NCBI GenBank assembly: GCA_029721435.1
Contig: CM056583.1
Span: 88,861,620 to 88,925,619, forward strand
DNA: 64,000 nucleotides
DNA from: Gymnothorax reevesii
Taxonomy: Eukaryota; Chordata; Actinopteri; Anguilliformes; Muraenidae
Direction: 5' to 3'
Under the pieces are notes generated by a model. The model was not told the origin of the DNA, did no database searches, and saw only the letters and a program-made list of their open reading frames with translations. The position numbers and the translations under genes were made by a program. This document shows, piece by piece, positions 34,861 to 45,807 of this stretch; positions within the stretch are counted from its first letter, which is position 1, and each line of letters begins with the position of its first letter.

Positions 34861-35164
34861 CAGAAATTGCAGGTTCTGCCAGTTGCCTGGACCTGTCTGT
34901 CATTGAAAAGGAGTAGCGGATTATAAAACACAAAATACGATTGCAGTGACTTTGTACTGTTGACCAACTGAAGTTCTATTACTGGCAAGAATGGGAACAA
35001 ATGACACATTCAAAACACGAACAATTATTGTCCTAAAAATCCAAAAATACTAACGAGTGTTTTTAAAAGGAGAGGTGATGTTACACGGCGCTGACTCAAC
35101 TTCACTGGAGTGCGTTGCAGGCATCTCAGTTGGAAAAGCTGAGTCAATACCATTCTTTATTTTT

Positions 35165-35283
35165 CGTTGTACTTTTTCAATTGAATACAGGTTTAAAGGG
35201 CTTTTTTCAAAGTACTGCTTAATGCGTTTATTCACATTTTTTTGCATTATCCCAATTCTGGAATTGAGGGAGTAAGTCAGTTC
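35165..35283 (+). repeat. End fragment of a mariner-like MITE, copy 1
   Basis: TTTTCAATTGAATACAGGTT...CCCAATTCTGGAATTGAGGG corresponds to the inverted end of a very common fish mariner-like MITE (the end that reads CCCAATTCCAATGAAGTTGG on the other strand). Copies lie also at 57655-57755 and 63225-63277. Confidence 0.6.
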
Positions 35284-37150
35284 TCAAAAGTGAGGTCCTG
35301 TCTCATGTATAACATGCAAATGAATTTTGCGCAGGCAGGAAATGGGTGAAGTAAACTTATACCATATGTCTGAAGTGTGAATGAAAATTATATTTGAGTG
35401 CATAAAGTGTAAATCCCTGTAACTCAAATCACAGCCCATGAGGGTCAAGTGCCACTGTTATTGTGCCATCCTTTGAAGGGAAATCAAGTAGGAGGACGAT
35501 CTGGCCTGTTAGTAAGTGTAACTTATTCAGCTGGGCAATAAATGCAGGGTAGAAATTTGAATTATTGTTTTATGTATCCAAGGTCTGAGTGCATGTTTGT
35601 CATGTATTTTAAACTTGAAAGGTAAACAGTCGTGGCCATTGCTTTGTTGGTGCCCTTTTTTACACCTAAATACTACATGCTTTTTCCAAAAAATTTTGAG
35701 CTGGTCCATTTGGTAGTATCAGGTCTGAGTAATTTATTGGCCAATATTGCGTCAACTACCCCTGGAGTAGGAGTCGAAAGTCAAAAAACTACACCCAGGC
35801 CTCCAAATCTGGGTAAAAGATTCTGCGACAAGAAAAGAATCCACAATTACCTCTCGTTAGAAAGTCTCCATCTGTGCCTGATGCTGGTCCTGACTACATC
35901 CAAATCTGGCAACCCTGGCCCGTGAGCAGGTGCCGACAAGACCTGCCACAGCCCCATCTCGTTCCAGCAGTGAAATGGGTTTAATGGAAAGCGATCAGGC
36001 TGAAGGGGGGGAGCTGTCGTTTGGCCCTGACTGCTCCACTGCTCATGAAAGCTGTCAGGACTCCGCGGGTTAAGTAACTGTGAGTGTTAAGGTTAGGTAA
36101 ATGCAGCGGAACTCCGGTCACACAGACCCCTGGAGCTGTGGCTTTGAGTTTGGATTAACCTCTGTGAGTAAAAACAGATACTCTGCCCTAATGGAGCTCT
36201 GAGCCTCAGGGGTCTGGCCCTTTCCCATGTCAGAACAGCAGCAGCTGCTTTTATGAGGGAACTGAGGGCAGCCGGAGCAAAAAAAACAAAAAAAACAAAA
36301 CACTGCTTAACAGGGACTGTGGAGCTCTGGTTATTTGGATTTCAATGCAGTGAAATTCTGAATCTGATTGTAACTCTGTGTAAGTAGAGAAACAAATGTT
36401 ACATAAAGATAAAGAAAACGTGCATAATTTCAAAGAAAAGCAGTTTTGAAACTGGAAAACTCAAAGAAAAAATGTAATGGGCAAAAACACAAAAAGATTT
36501 GATCAATATAAGGTCAATATGAGCAGCACATCAGTCTCTTTTTATCGCAGATGCTGGTGCTGGGTGGGTTTTGTCAATGAAATCACCACCTGATGATATG
36601 TTTCTCAAACAAGCCACTCAGATCTGAGTTAGTGCTGGTGTGGCCCAGTGTGGGCTCTTTTTTCAAGACATGTACTGCAAATCACAGAGTTGTGTGAAAT
36701 TGTTGGTTCCCCGGCTCATGCTTGGAATTGCCTTCAAATCTCAGACCAAAAACTGACTGACAAGTTTCTTGGAAAAAAAAACACAGTTTTTTCCCAGACT
36801 ATTTTCAGACCATAATGTAACTATATAAGTTTTTGTTTTGCCAGTGGATGAGATTGTGCTGAAACTGACAGAAAGCAGTTTTCAGTGTCTGCAGCATTGA
36901 ATACGAATGGGAGGGGTTTCTTCAGTAAAGAATGCGCGCATTAGCTTGATTACACAGGGGTTTGGTGGCACAGAGAGCTCTGGCTGCTGTAAATGGAGCT
37001 TTGCAATCACACTTCATTCCTCCACGTAACCACGTATCCCTGCTCAGGGTCAGGGTCTCCCCAGTATAAACTGGGCGAGAAGTGGGAACTCATTGTGGAG
37101 AGCTCACCAAACCATTGCCAGTATCACACAACATTCACTCACACCAACAG
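35284..37150. other. No gene recognised
   Basis: Unassigned. An A-rich run interrupted by C lies at 36278-36300. I see no exon-like frame or transposon end. Confidence 0.45.
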
Positions 37151-37153
37151 GCC

Positions 37154-37336
37154 TTTTTTTAAGGGAATTTTTCCTTTATTTGACAGTTATACAGTGTAGA
37201 GAGACAGGAAAGCTGGGGAGAGGAATGGGGGAAGACATGCAGGAAATGAACCGAGCCGGATTCGAACCCAGGTCGCTGCGGTAAGGACACAGCCTTTATG
37301 GTACGCGCGCTTAGGCCGATGAGCCACCGGGGCGCA
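37154..37336 (-). mobile_element. tRNA-derived SINE
   Basis: On the minus strand it starts GCGCCCCGGTGGCTCATCGG (A box) and has the B box GGGTTCGAATCC at the complement of 37257-37269. After the tRNA-like head come CATTTCCTGCATGTCTTCCC, CTTTCCTGTCTCTCTACACT and a CAAATAAAGGAAAAA tail. This is a common fish SINE. The head has RNA polymerase III promoter boxes but is not a tRNA gene, because it does not fold as a full cloverleaf and runs into the SINE body. Confidence 0.88.
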
Positions 37337-38200
37337 AACTCGCATGGATGTAAACTCTACACAGGAACACCCCAGATTACACCCCACAACCTTCTGACTG
37401 TCAGGCAACAACGATTTAAAGACTGAACTAAAAACAAAATCTCAAACAGTATGAGACATTCATATCTTTTTGATGCATTTGAAATTTTGATTAAAAAAAT
37501 AAATGAATTGCAGTGAACATTTGACAGTGTGACAGTCTGTGCATGCGTGTGAGTGCATGTGAGAGAGAGGGTGACAGAGTGCACTGGCATGTTGCTTGTA
37601 TTTTTGGTGAGTGTGTGTGTGTTTGCGTCTGTGTGTGCATGTGCAATTGCTTGCGCTAAGTTCCCCTTCATGCTTTGCTGAGAAATAAGGGGGAGGTGGA
37701 AATAATTTTTTGAAATAAGTAAGATTAGAGTGGACTAGCCACTAGGGGGCGCCAGCTACATAATAGTAATTAGTCACTGACGTAATCCCTTCTGTCTCTG
37801 CCTCAGTCTGATGACCTCATGGATCAACCATGTATAAGATTTCACCCTCTTCCCCCTAGCATTACTGTGGAGGGGCTGACAGCCTCACCCCTGCTTCTCA
37901 TGTTCCGCGCAGGGGGCAGAGGTCATGCAGGATTGATCGTTAAGCCACTGCACTGTAGTAAAACACAGTCACTGCCTTGATGCACCCAGACCGATACTCA
38001 TGACGACCATATTCTGTGTTCTGCAGTTTCTTTTGATGTTTTGTTGCAATGCCTCAGTATCTACATGGGGAGCACCAGATGCAGTACCATAAATGCCACC
38101 TTTGTGAAGCTCAAGATGAACCATTTTTGTTGGGACGGCAACAAATATGGATTAATTAATTTCTGTCATGATTTCAGAGCTGCGGTTCTCCAGTAAATGA
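37337..38200. other. No gene; short shared segment
   Basis: A TG-rich stretch lies at 37530-37640. At 38080-38115 a segment with TAAATGCCACCTTTGTGAAG recurs near 9990. No gene found. Confidence 0.45.
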
Positions 38201-38205
38201 GTAAT

Positions 38206-38279
38206 GGATAATGTAGAGCGAGCCGGTCACAATAGAGAAATAAACACCGACAGGGTGACCGGCTCGCTCTACATTATCC
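38206..38279. repeat. Perfect 25-bp inverted repeat (hairpin)
   Basis: The arm at 38206-38230 (GGATAATGTAGAGCGAGCCG and five more) is exactly complementary to 38255-38279, with a 24-base loop. Further out, CTTATTACACGG (38281) and CCACGTAATAAGTG (38571) form a weaker inverted pair. It is probably the end of a DNA transposon whose identity I cannot settle. Confidence 0.9.
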
Positions 38280-38819
38280 TGCTTATTACACGGCTACTCA
38301 CTAAGGAAATCAAAAGTTTGACATAAAATGTTGATCTAAATATGATTTTATTGATTTACAAAAGGTTTCATTGCTTCCGCTTGAAAAATTAGTCCGCTGC
38401 TTGAAAAAATAGTCAGTTTGTTTCTACGGTTGGAACTTTAACTGTAAGCAACGGAACCTCTGAAGCGTCCATAGCAATGGTCTGCTATTCATAGCAACGG
38501 TCTGCGATACAGAAATAACAGACCCTAGAATGTTGTAATTGACCAATCAGGATCAAGCATTTAGCAATTCCACGTAATAAGTGTAAATAAGTGACCCTTC
38601 GGTAGTCATCTTGCTTTGGCAACTTCCTTAGAAAGATGTTGCTTGTTAGACCTGTTTAAGCAGACATGTGCTTCTAAATACCTTTCAAATGAACAGAAAT
38701 CACCTATACTTTTGCCATTGTTGCTTAGATTCTCAAAAGTGAAAGGAATTTTTCATATACTTTGAATATATGATACAATATAAAGATATTTTTTCTTCCC
38801 CCAAACGTGTTTGATATTA

Positions 38820-39959
38820 CAATGCCTGCCCAAAAAAGTCACACACCCCAATATTTTGTTGGACAGTCTTTATCATTGATCACAGTACGTATTCAGGGTG
38901 GCATTGTTTTGACAATGCTACAACTTTTTTTTTTCAGCATGATAATTTTTCCAACCATAATTTTTGGCTGAGATCTTGCATTGACAACAGGAGAGTTCAT
39001 CCATTCCGTAAGGCCTTGTCAGCACATCCTAAAGACTTCTAATTGGTTGTTCAGACTCAGTAGTGGCCAATTCATGTGTGAAAATGCTCACTGAAGCCCG
39101 TGCCATCTAGGATTTAAAAAAATCCATTCATAGGCTAACCAATGGGGGTCATTCAGTACATTCAGGTTGTCTGCTGACTGAATTTTGTCACTGCATAACA
39201 ATGCTAAGCTCAGATTTGACCAACTGAAGCAACCTCAGATCATAGCACTGCCTCATGAGGTTTGTACAGTGGGCATTATGCATGCTGAGAGCATTGCATC
39301 ATGGGCTTCTTTTCGTAGCTAGATGTGCCCATCACTCTGGAATAGGGTAAAAGTGGACTCATCACATCACATGACCCTTTTCCATAACTCCACAGTCCAA
39401 TCTTTACACTCTTCGGCAAAGAGAAAAATTTTCTCTATCTCTTGAAGACACGCAGCTGTTGACTCCCAATCCTGCAAGTTCTTCACAGATTGTGCATGTG
39501 AAAATGCTCTTACTTTCACAATTATACATAACTATAAGTTCTACTATCGATTTTTTTCTTACAATGAGACTTCTCTAAGCACTTCAGTGATCTTTTTCTC
39601 ACCTATTTCCTTCATGAAGTTGACAGTTCACCACTATCCTTCCAGGTTTTAATAATGTGTCGGGCAGTTCTTAACCCAATTTTAGCAATTTCAGCAGTCT
39701 GCGTAGTTGTTTTTATGCTTGATCAATTCCAAAATTTGCCCCTCTTAAAAAACAGCAACATCTTTTTCACCATCAAGGAATATGGCTCCTGACATGGTTG
39801 TTTCAGAAACTAGAAGCTACACACTGCATCAGACAAGGTTAAAAGAATTGTTGCCAGCTTCGACTTACAGTATTTATCTCTGCAATAATGATTCAGTCAT
39901 AAGCTCATTAATATTTGCTTATCTAAGTGCAAACATTGACTTTTTTAGGTCAGGCAGTG
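38820..39959 (-). mobile_element. Tc1-like transposon, family B
   Basis: The left end CAATGCCTGCCCAAAAAAGTC and the right end GACTTTTTTAGGTCAGGCAGTG are inverted. The left flank is TA, the right TG (decayed TA). The 1.14-kb body follows the layout of a Tc1-like element of fish whose ends read GGCCAGGCAGTG, with large internal deletions. The terminal repeat and transposase differ from family A, so it is an independent family. Confidence 0.9.
38865..39795 (-). pseudogene. Tc1 transposase, family B, degraded
   Basis: Minus-strand transposase remnant starting at the ATG complementary to 39793-39795. Readable parts correspond to the N-terminal helix-turn-helix (about 39600-39740, with TVxRIIKTWKDSG-type sequence), the catalytic block near 39340-39400 (an MWSDE-like region is expected there), GGSAMIxGC-type sequence near 39230, and DWxPLS-type sequence near 39040-39070. 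Deletions remove parts of the catalytic core, and many stops and frame shifts occur. Identification rests on the order and the nucleotide similarity to the family as I recall it. Confidence 0.82.
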
Positions 39960-41145
39960 TGAATTCTGCTTCTTTCCTGTGATCTGCCTGTATACTGTAT
40001 TTCTCTCATTGCTCAGAGCAACAGAACGTTGAACTTTTCATAAAGTATGAATGCCCACAGCCCATATGTAAAGTCTGGTCCTTTATTATTTACTATACAG
40101 TAAACAGTACATTAAAAAAGGAAACAAAATGAACTGTGCAAACAGTTTTAAATTTTTTTTTTTCAGTATATCAGCTGCTGCTGTGCACCAAGTCCAGTTG
40201 AAGTCTTATAAAACTTCCAAGTCATTAAAAAATAATGCGTAGGCCTAATCTATTTCCAGGAAAAAAATGAAAGAGAAAAAATGTTCTAACATACATCAAT
40301 TGAGATCTTGCAAAGATTGACGATGATATTTTAGTCCAAAAACTGAAAAACTTCATCATTTAACCATTTGTAAAACCCTTCCTATATGAGAGGATTATCA
40401 GACTCAATATAGCCATCATATTATTCCTTTAGTTCAAACATCATACTTGATGCATCTCACTACATTTTTGACAATTATATAAATTGCAGAGTTTAAATTT
40501 ATTATTTATTGATGGTGTAGGAGAGAGTGAAATTACCCTTCTTGAATGCACACAGACTTTTAGATCACTGGTGCACTTTTACAAACAAACAAACAAAAAA
40601 AAATAGTCAGATGCTTTCTGCTTAGATTAGAGATTACAGACCAAGAGTTGTCAGTATACCTAGTGAAATCCAAACTGAGATTTGTCAGGAGGCTTTCATG
40701 CCATCTCTGTCTGGAACTGACTTCCAAAAACATTCATCCCTCTCAATAATTTAGCAACTCAAACCATTTCAAAGAAGCCACAAAAGTCTGGCTCCACTTA
40801 AACAGTAAATTATTTTTTCCACTCATGGATCACATGGCTATTTCATTCCCCTACAGTGGTGTAGAGGTCCCGGCAGAAGTGTGTATACTCTATTAGTTAG
40901 ATGAGTGGATGGTGACGCAGAGAGTGGGTAACCTCTCCGATGTATTTCGATGCTCTTTCGCTGATAGGTTGGTTTACTCCGTATGCCTGCAGATACTCTC
41001 CACTGTTCCACTGGCCCTACAACATATTTTCTTCCTTTCATAATTTTAAAAATGTATTGTTACGGACAGAAACTACTGGCTGAGCAAAATAATACAATCA
41101 GGTGTTATAAACCCTCGTTACGTAACAGTATTATCCCTCCATCCA
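39960..41145. other. No gene recognised
   Basis: AT-rich, with several A- or T-runs. No long frame and no repeat ends. Confidence 0.45.
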
Positions 41146-41149
41146 CTCC

Positions 41150-41575
41150 GATTTGATGGAAGGTTTTCAGTTTTTACCCCTTGGCCGACTCTGGCCGGAG
41201 GGGTTTTGTCGTCACCTGCGTGTCTGTCTGTTGTCCGTCATCCGGCGTCTGTCGTCCATCCATGATTTTGTCCGGGCCAGTACTCAGCATCTAATGATTG
41301 CAGCTTCGCCAAATTTGGTATGGTAACTATGACCCATAGATGTGCAACGTCAGGTTTTTTTTTGCTGGATTTGACCTTTGACCTTAGCCCTGTGACCTTG
41401 ACCCTGGAAATCTTGCCCGGGTCAGTACTTGGCAACTAAGTATCGCAGCTTTACCAAATTTGGTATGGTAACTCAATATGACCCATGGATGTGCAACGTC
41501 AGATTTTTTACTGGATTTGACCTTTGACCTTAGCGCTGTGACCTTGAGGCAGGAAATGTTGTCCAGGCCGAGGGG
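41150..41575 (+). repeat. Dispersed DNA repeat with two 145-bp units
   Basis: Two tandem units begin GTCCGGGCCAGTACT (about 41270) and GCCCGGGTCAGTACT (about 41415). They share AAATTTGGTATGGTAACT, TGTGCAACGTCAG and GGATTTGACCTTTGACCTTA. The outer part has CCTTGGCCGACTCTGGCCGG, itself palindromic. This type of repeat is common in fish DNA elements. Confidence 0.75.
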
Positions 41576-41708
41576 TATTCAGCAAAGCATTATTTTTACT
41601 ATTTGTTCTCACTTTTGTGTTTGTCCATGTTTGCATATTACTATTTTCTTTAAAAGTATATGCACCCATGTTGGCCCAGTCTCATTTAAAAATAATCCCT
41701 CCAATCTC

Positions 41709-41710
<2 letters not shown>

Positions 41711-41760
<50 letters not shown>

Positions 41761-41765
41761 CACGC
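41711..41765. repeat. (CA)n microsatellite
   Basis: About 27 CA units with two CG interruptions. They end a few bases before a Tc1 element. Confidence 0.97.
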
Positions 41766-41770
41766 ATTTA

Positions 41771-42571
41771 TATACACCAATCAGCAGAAATAAAACTACT
41801 CACAGATGCAGTAAATAATGTTGATATTTCATAACAATGGCACATGTCAAGGTCCTCAGACAGATCGTAGACAGTAAGAGAGCCGTCGGTTCTCATATTG
41901 AGTGTGGGAGTGTTAGGTGTGGGAGAATTGGGAACTGACTTTGATAAGGGCCAAATTGTAATAGCTCGTTGAATGGGTCAGAGCACCTCCGAAGTGGCAA
42001 GACTTCTGGGGTGCTCCTGTCAGCAAATACGAATACCTCCTAACAGCGGCCAAAGAAGGAACAGACCATGAACCAGCCATGGAGACTTGGGCACCCAAGG
42101 ATATCCCATCTGGTCTAAACCAGCAGAAGGGTGACTGTGGTCCCTGAGAGTTTCAATAATATTTCATTAAGGACTTTGTCATAGCACACAATGCATCGTA
42201 ATGCATCACAGCCTGCTGTGTACTGCACTTTCTAGCTTGGAGTCCAGTCAAATTGGCCACTCTAACGTCAGTCTACATTTAACAGCGAAGTGTACCGCTT
42301 GGTCCAGTGAGCGCCATTTTACCCATTTTCCTATACATCATGTGCTTCAGCTGGATATGTGTGCGCCCCTTACCTGAAAAACGATGGCATCAAGACGCAC
42401 TGTGGGAAGAGGACAGACCGGTGGAGAGAGTGGGATATTCTGGGAAATGTCGGAAAACCCTGAGTTTGGGAATTCAAGTTAAGTCAGTTTGATGGAGCTG
42501 TTTTGACAGCGCAAGGAGAGCCCTCACTATATTAGACCTGTGGTTTTAGTCTTATAGCTGATAGGTGTATA
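41771..42571 (+). mobile_element. Tc1-like transposon, family C
   Basis: The left end TATACACCAATCAGC and the right end complement TATACACCTATCAGC are inverted and extend with mismatches. This end is known from a fish Tc1-like family. The plus strand holds decayed transposase: TTTGATAAGGGCCAAATTGT, AATGGGTCAGAGCACCTCCG, AGAGTGGGATATTCTGGGAA-type blocks in the right order. The element is about 800 bases, half the usual length, so much of the middle and 3' end is deleted. A separate fragment of the family lies at 14135-14400. Confidence 0.85.
41910..42470 (+). pseudogene. Tc1 transposase, family C, fragmentary
   Basis: The N-terminal helix-turn-helix region (41930-42080) reads approximately TDFDKGQIVIA-type, then LGQSTSEVARLLGCS-type sequence across stops. 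Next follow a central block near 42190-42220 (MHRNASQPAVYCT-type) and a late block near 42385-42470 (WHQDALWEEDRPVERVGYSG). The catalytic DDE residues mostly lie in deleted parts. It cannot work. Confidence 0.72.
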
Positions 42572-42656
42572 TGTCACATCCTGATTCCTGATTCTTGGTT
42601 AATTAGTTTTCCTCATTATCTAGCTGTCTGAGGAGTTTCAGTTCTGTAATATTAAT

Positions 42657-42678
42657 GGTTAAAGCTGCAGCTTTAACC
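42657..42678. repeat. 22-bp perfect palindrome
   Basis: A self-complementary sequence centred on CTGCAG, with TTAAAG and CTTTAA arms. It might be a joined pair of TTAA-element ends or chance. Confidence 0.7.
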
Positions 42679-43002
42679 CCATAAAACCCTGAGCCTCTGG
42701 CTTGAAAATGACACGCCCAATGTGAAATGACTTTATCTCTGCAACGAATTAGTCGATTTGAATAATCTTGGTATCATAATAAAGATAGCACCTTAGGGAT
42801 TTTTGTCATGGTGCAAAATTCAGTGTATATGTCACTGATTCAGAGTAAATGAAGATGGAACACTGCATCAATGAAACATCTTTTGTGCACCAAACAAAGT
42901 TTTACTTTTATCTGTCTTAAAGGAGTAATACGTAAGAAATGCATGTTGATTAAACATGAAAAGGCCCTAATATATCACCAGACATTAAGGAATGATGTTA
43001 AT

Positions 43003-44062
43003 TATATCCCCGAACGGCGTTCTGCGGGATATTATGTTTTTGGTCCGGCCGCCGCCGCACTACGTGTTAACGCGATAACTTCAGTAATATTTCAATTACA
43101 AATTCCAAATTTTGCACATAAATAACTATCATAAAGATGAAGAACTGATTCAATTTTGGACAATTTATGATGTCTCGAGTGGCCACCAGGGGCCAAAAAC
43201 TGATTTCAGTGTTAACGCGATAACTGCAGTAATATTTCAAATAGAAATTCCAAGTTTTGCCATATAAGTATCATAAAGAGGAAGAACTGATTTGATTTTG
43301 GACAATTTACAATTTCTAGATTGGCCACCAGGGGCCAAAAACTGAAAAAATCACTGTTCAGCGATAACTTCAGTAATATTTCAATAACAAATTTTAAGTT
43401 TTGCACATAAGTAAGTTTCATAAAGAGGAAGAACTGATTCGATATTGGAGAATTTACGATCTCTAGATTGGCCACCAGAGGCCAAAAACTGATTTACATG
43501 TTAACGCGATAACTGCAATAATATTTCAATTAGAAATTCCAAGTTTTGCATATACGTTAGTATCATATTAAGGAAGAATTGATTCGATTTTGGACAATTT
43601 ACAATTTCTAGATTGGCCACTAGGGGCCAAATCACTGTTTTTATCATATCTTTGGAAATATTTGTCCGATTGACCTCAAATCAAGTGCAAATGAAAGGTC
43701 ATGACCTGAGGATGTGTCCCATGATGACATTTTACCTGTTTGGTTCAAAATTTTGACACAAGGTGGAGCTTTGTCACATAAAATTCACCATTTTTGCTAA
43801 ATCTTTGGAACTATTTCTCCAATTGATATGAAACTATGTGTAACTGCAAGGTCATGACCTCAAAACGTGTCACATGATGACAACATACCTGTATGGTTCA
43901 ATATTTTGCCACCAGGCAGCGCTTTGTGATGGAAAATTACCATTTTAGCCATATCTTCAGAACCACTTGACCGATTGACCTGAAATTAAGTTCAAATGAA
44001 AACCTATTCAAGGTCTATTCAAGGATTGGGGAATTTGAGGATTGGGGGCGTTCGGGGATATA
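43003..44062. mobile_element. Foldback-like element with internal tandem repeats
   Basis: The ends are an exact inverted 14-mer: TATATCCCCGAACG at 43003-43016 and CGTTCGGGGATATA at 44049-44062. The body is almost entirely tandem repeats: four units of about 145 bp starting near 43066, 43211, 43356 and 43500 (GTTAACGCGATAACT...GGCCACCAGGGGCC), then about two and a half units of 155-160 bp (ATATCTTTGGAA...). No coding sequence. A short relative with CCCCCGCCG ends is at 63015-63199. Confidence 0.85.
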
Positions 44063-44312
44063 CCCCCAGTTGTCGCCTCCGACGGCATAAGCCTAGTTTC
44101 AAATACTTATATCACTGACAACAGTAGTCCAGCCAGAAAATTTTCATTACAAAAGCGGAGTTGCAGCCCACAACTAATGTTTATGTTTTCATTTTGTGTT
44201 TTGGCCTGTTGTGCCGCCCTCCACCTGTCTCCCAATCACAGAGTCAGTAGTATTTCAGCATCCATGTTGCCAGTTACCACTGAGCTGCAGTTACCAGCGT
44301 TTCAGAGCACAA

Positions 44313-44484
44313 ATGTCTGACGTTACTAAACCCAAAAGGCCTCGTTATGATTCTGAAATACGTTGTGACAAAGTCAGAAACAAAACAAGGATCTGTACAG
44401 GACATGCCTTTGAAAGATGGTGCGGCTGAAAGCAGAGAAGAATTTGAAGACCGACGCCGAAGTTGCTAATTTTCTCCTGGGCAG
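44313..44484 (+). pseudogene. Exon-like segment inside the TTAA element
   Basis: From ATG at 44313 the frame reads MSDVTKPKRPRYDSEIRCDK, then VRNKTRICTGHAFERW. After a one-base frame change near 44420 it continues as RLKAEKNLKTDAEVANFLLG and meets GTAAGA at 44485, a good splice donor. The pattern of a basic stretch, then a helix with FxRW, then LKTDAEVAxFLL, occurs in predicted fish proteins of unknown function, as I recall. I infer a captured or element-encoded exon, now frameshifted. I do not know its role. A small DNA-binding domain is possible, because the KPKRPR start is basic. Confidence 0.5.
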
Positions 44485-45102
44485 GTAAGATTCAGCTGAA
44501 TTTGGCTGACAGACTTTTCAAATATTCTCTACAGTCAAATAACATTATGATTGTTGGTTCATGGTACGTTGGTGCGTATGCAGGTGGGTCATCGAATTCA
44601 CTCGGTAACAAATTGTTTGAGAAATAAAAACTATGGTTCTTCATTGCTAACATTAGCAATGCATTATTAGTCCCTCTTTCTGGCATTATGCTGAGACGCT
44701 GTGGAAATCCTTCCAACATTAGCACAGCCATTATGGCAATATGAAATGTAATTGAGACAGCTCATCGGTCAAATGAGTTCACATTCATTCTTTACGCATT
44801 TTACATTATAGACTTTAGTGGGCTATCCACACAGAAGGGTGACAAGCAAGTTGACCAATATGACCATTGCTAAAGTTAGTTAGTCATTAGTCTCGATCTT
44901 TTCTAAACTGAACTGAACTGAACTGAACACAACCCAGTGAGAGCAAATCTTTGATGATATTGAAGCGTAGCCATGGTAGCCCCGTGTAGTAGACGTTCTT
45001 CCTGGATCTGGGGTAGAGGGGGAGGGGATACTGCGCTCTGCACCATTTTGAATGTAACTGCACTACCAGTTTTGGCCACAAACTTACATACTGCTCCTTT
45101 AA

Positions 45103-45312
45103 AATGATTTAGCTGCAGTCTGAAACCCCTAAAAAATGACAGCGCATAATCTCACCATTATCTGTGCCAAAGTTTATTCTAACCAAGTAAATCAGAGCAA
45201 AATTAAAGAAGTTTTAGTTCGGGAAAGTCTAGGTGGCCTCGCCAAACTGACTCTGTGTGCCGTTTCATATTTTCAGGTACCAATTTGTAAAACTCATTAA
45301 ATTTCACTTATA
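45103..45312. other. No gene recognised
   Basis: Short spacer between two transposable elements, nothing recognised. Confidence 0.4.
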
Positions 45313-45313
45313 C

Positions 45314-45452
45314 AGTACCTTTCAAAATTTTGGACACATCCACATTTTTCTTACATCTTAAATAAAGCAATAAGCTGCTTTTATTTTGCCAAAAAAAATC
45401 TAATTCTTAAATTCATCAAAAATATATCTATGCATTATACCTTCATACCTTT
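45314..45452 (+). repeat. Half MITE with Tc1-type end
   Basis: TACAGTACCTTTCAAAATTT and TGGACACATCC are a known end of a fish Tc1-type MITE. The opposite end is not found before the next element. Confidence 0.5.
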
Positions 45453-45455
45453 AGA

Positions 45456-45807
45456 CACTACAGGCCAGAAGTTTGGGGCCACCCTCAGATTTCTAATGGT
45501 GCACCAAGTGCAATGTGACCCCTTGGTTTTGGGAAAGGCATTTATACAGCATGCCTTCTTGTTACATAACATGATTTTATGTCACTAGGACATGAAAACT
45601 GATAACACAAAGGCATTGGAACTCAATTATAAAACATTGTGGTCGGTCAAGGCAGCTTTAAAATGAGGTCTGGAATTCACCCAAAGCCCATTGGCTTCCT
45701 ATATTTTATGCAGTGAAGTTATTTCATGCATAAAAAATAAGGAAAGAACACTTGATTTGTGATTTTTTTTTAATCTGAAGGTGGCCCCAAACAGTTAGTC
45801 TGTAGTG
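45456..45807. mobile_element. Tc1/mariner-type MITE
   Basis: The left end CACTACAGGCCAGAAGTTTG and the right end complement CACTACAGACTAACTGTTTG continue with the shared GGGGCCACC. The inverted repeat is about 45 bases with mismatches. The right flank is TA. 352 bp, no coding sequence. Confidence 0.82.

Larger units (their letters stand above)
42921..45098. mobile_element. TTAA-flanked DNA element with nested insertions
   Basis: TTAA (42917-42920) is followed by AGGAGTAATACGTAAG; at the right end the complement reads AAGGAGCAGTATGTAAG and is flanked by TTAA (45099-45102). Inverted ends plus TTAA point to a piggyBac- or Kolobok-type non-autonomous element. It spans 2.18 kb and contains a foldback element (43003-44062) and an exon-like segment (44313-44484). 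The right part ends in a GGTAGAGGGGGAGGGGATAC-like region close to the terminal repeat. Confidence 0.75.

Noticed and set aside
37154..37336. tRNA gene
   Set aside because: A and B boxes are present, but the sequence continues into a SINE body and tail. It is tRNA-derived, not a tRNA gene.
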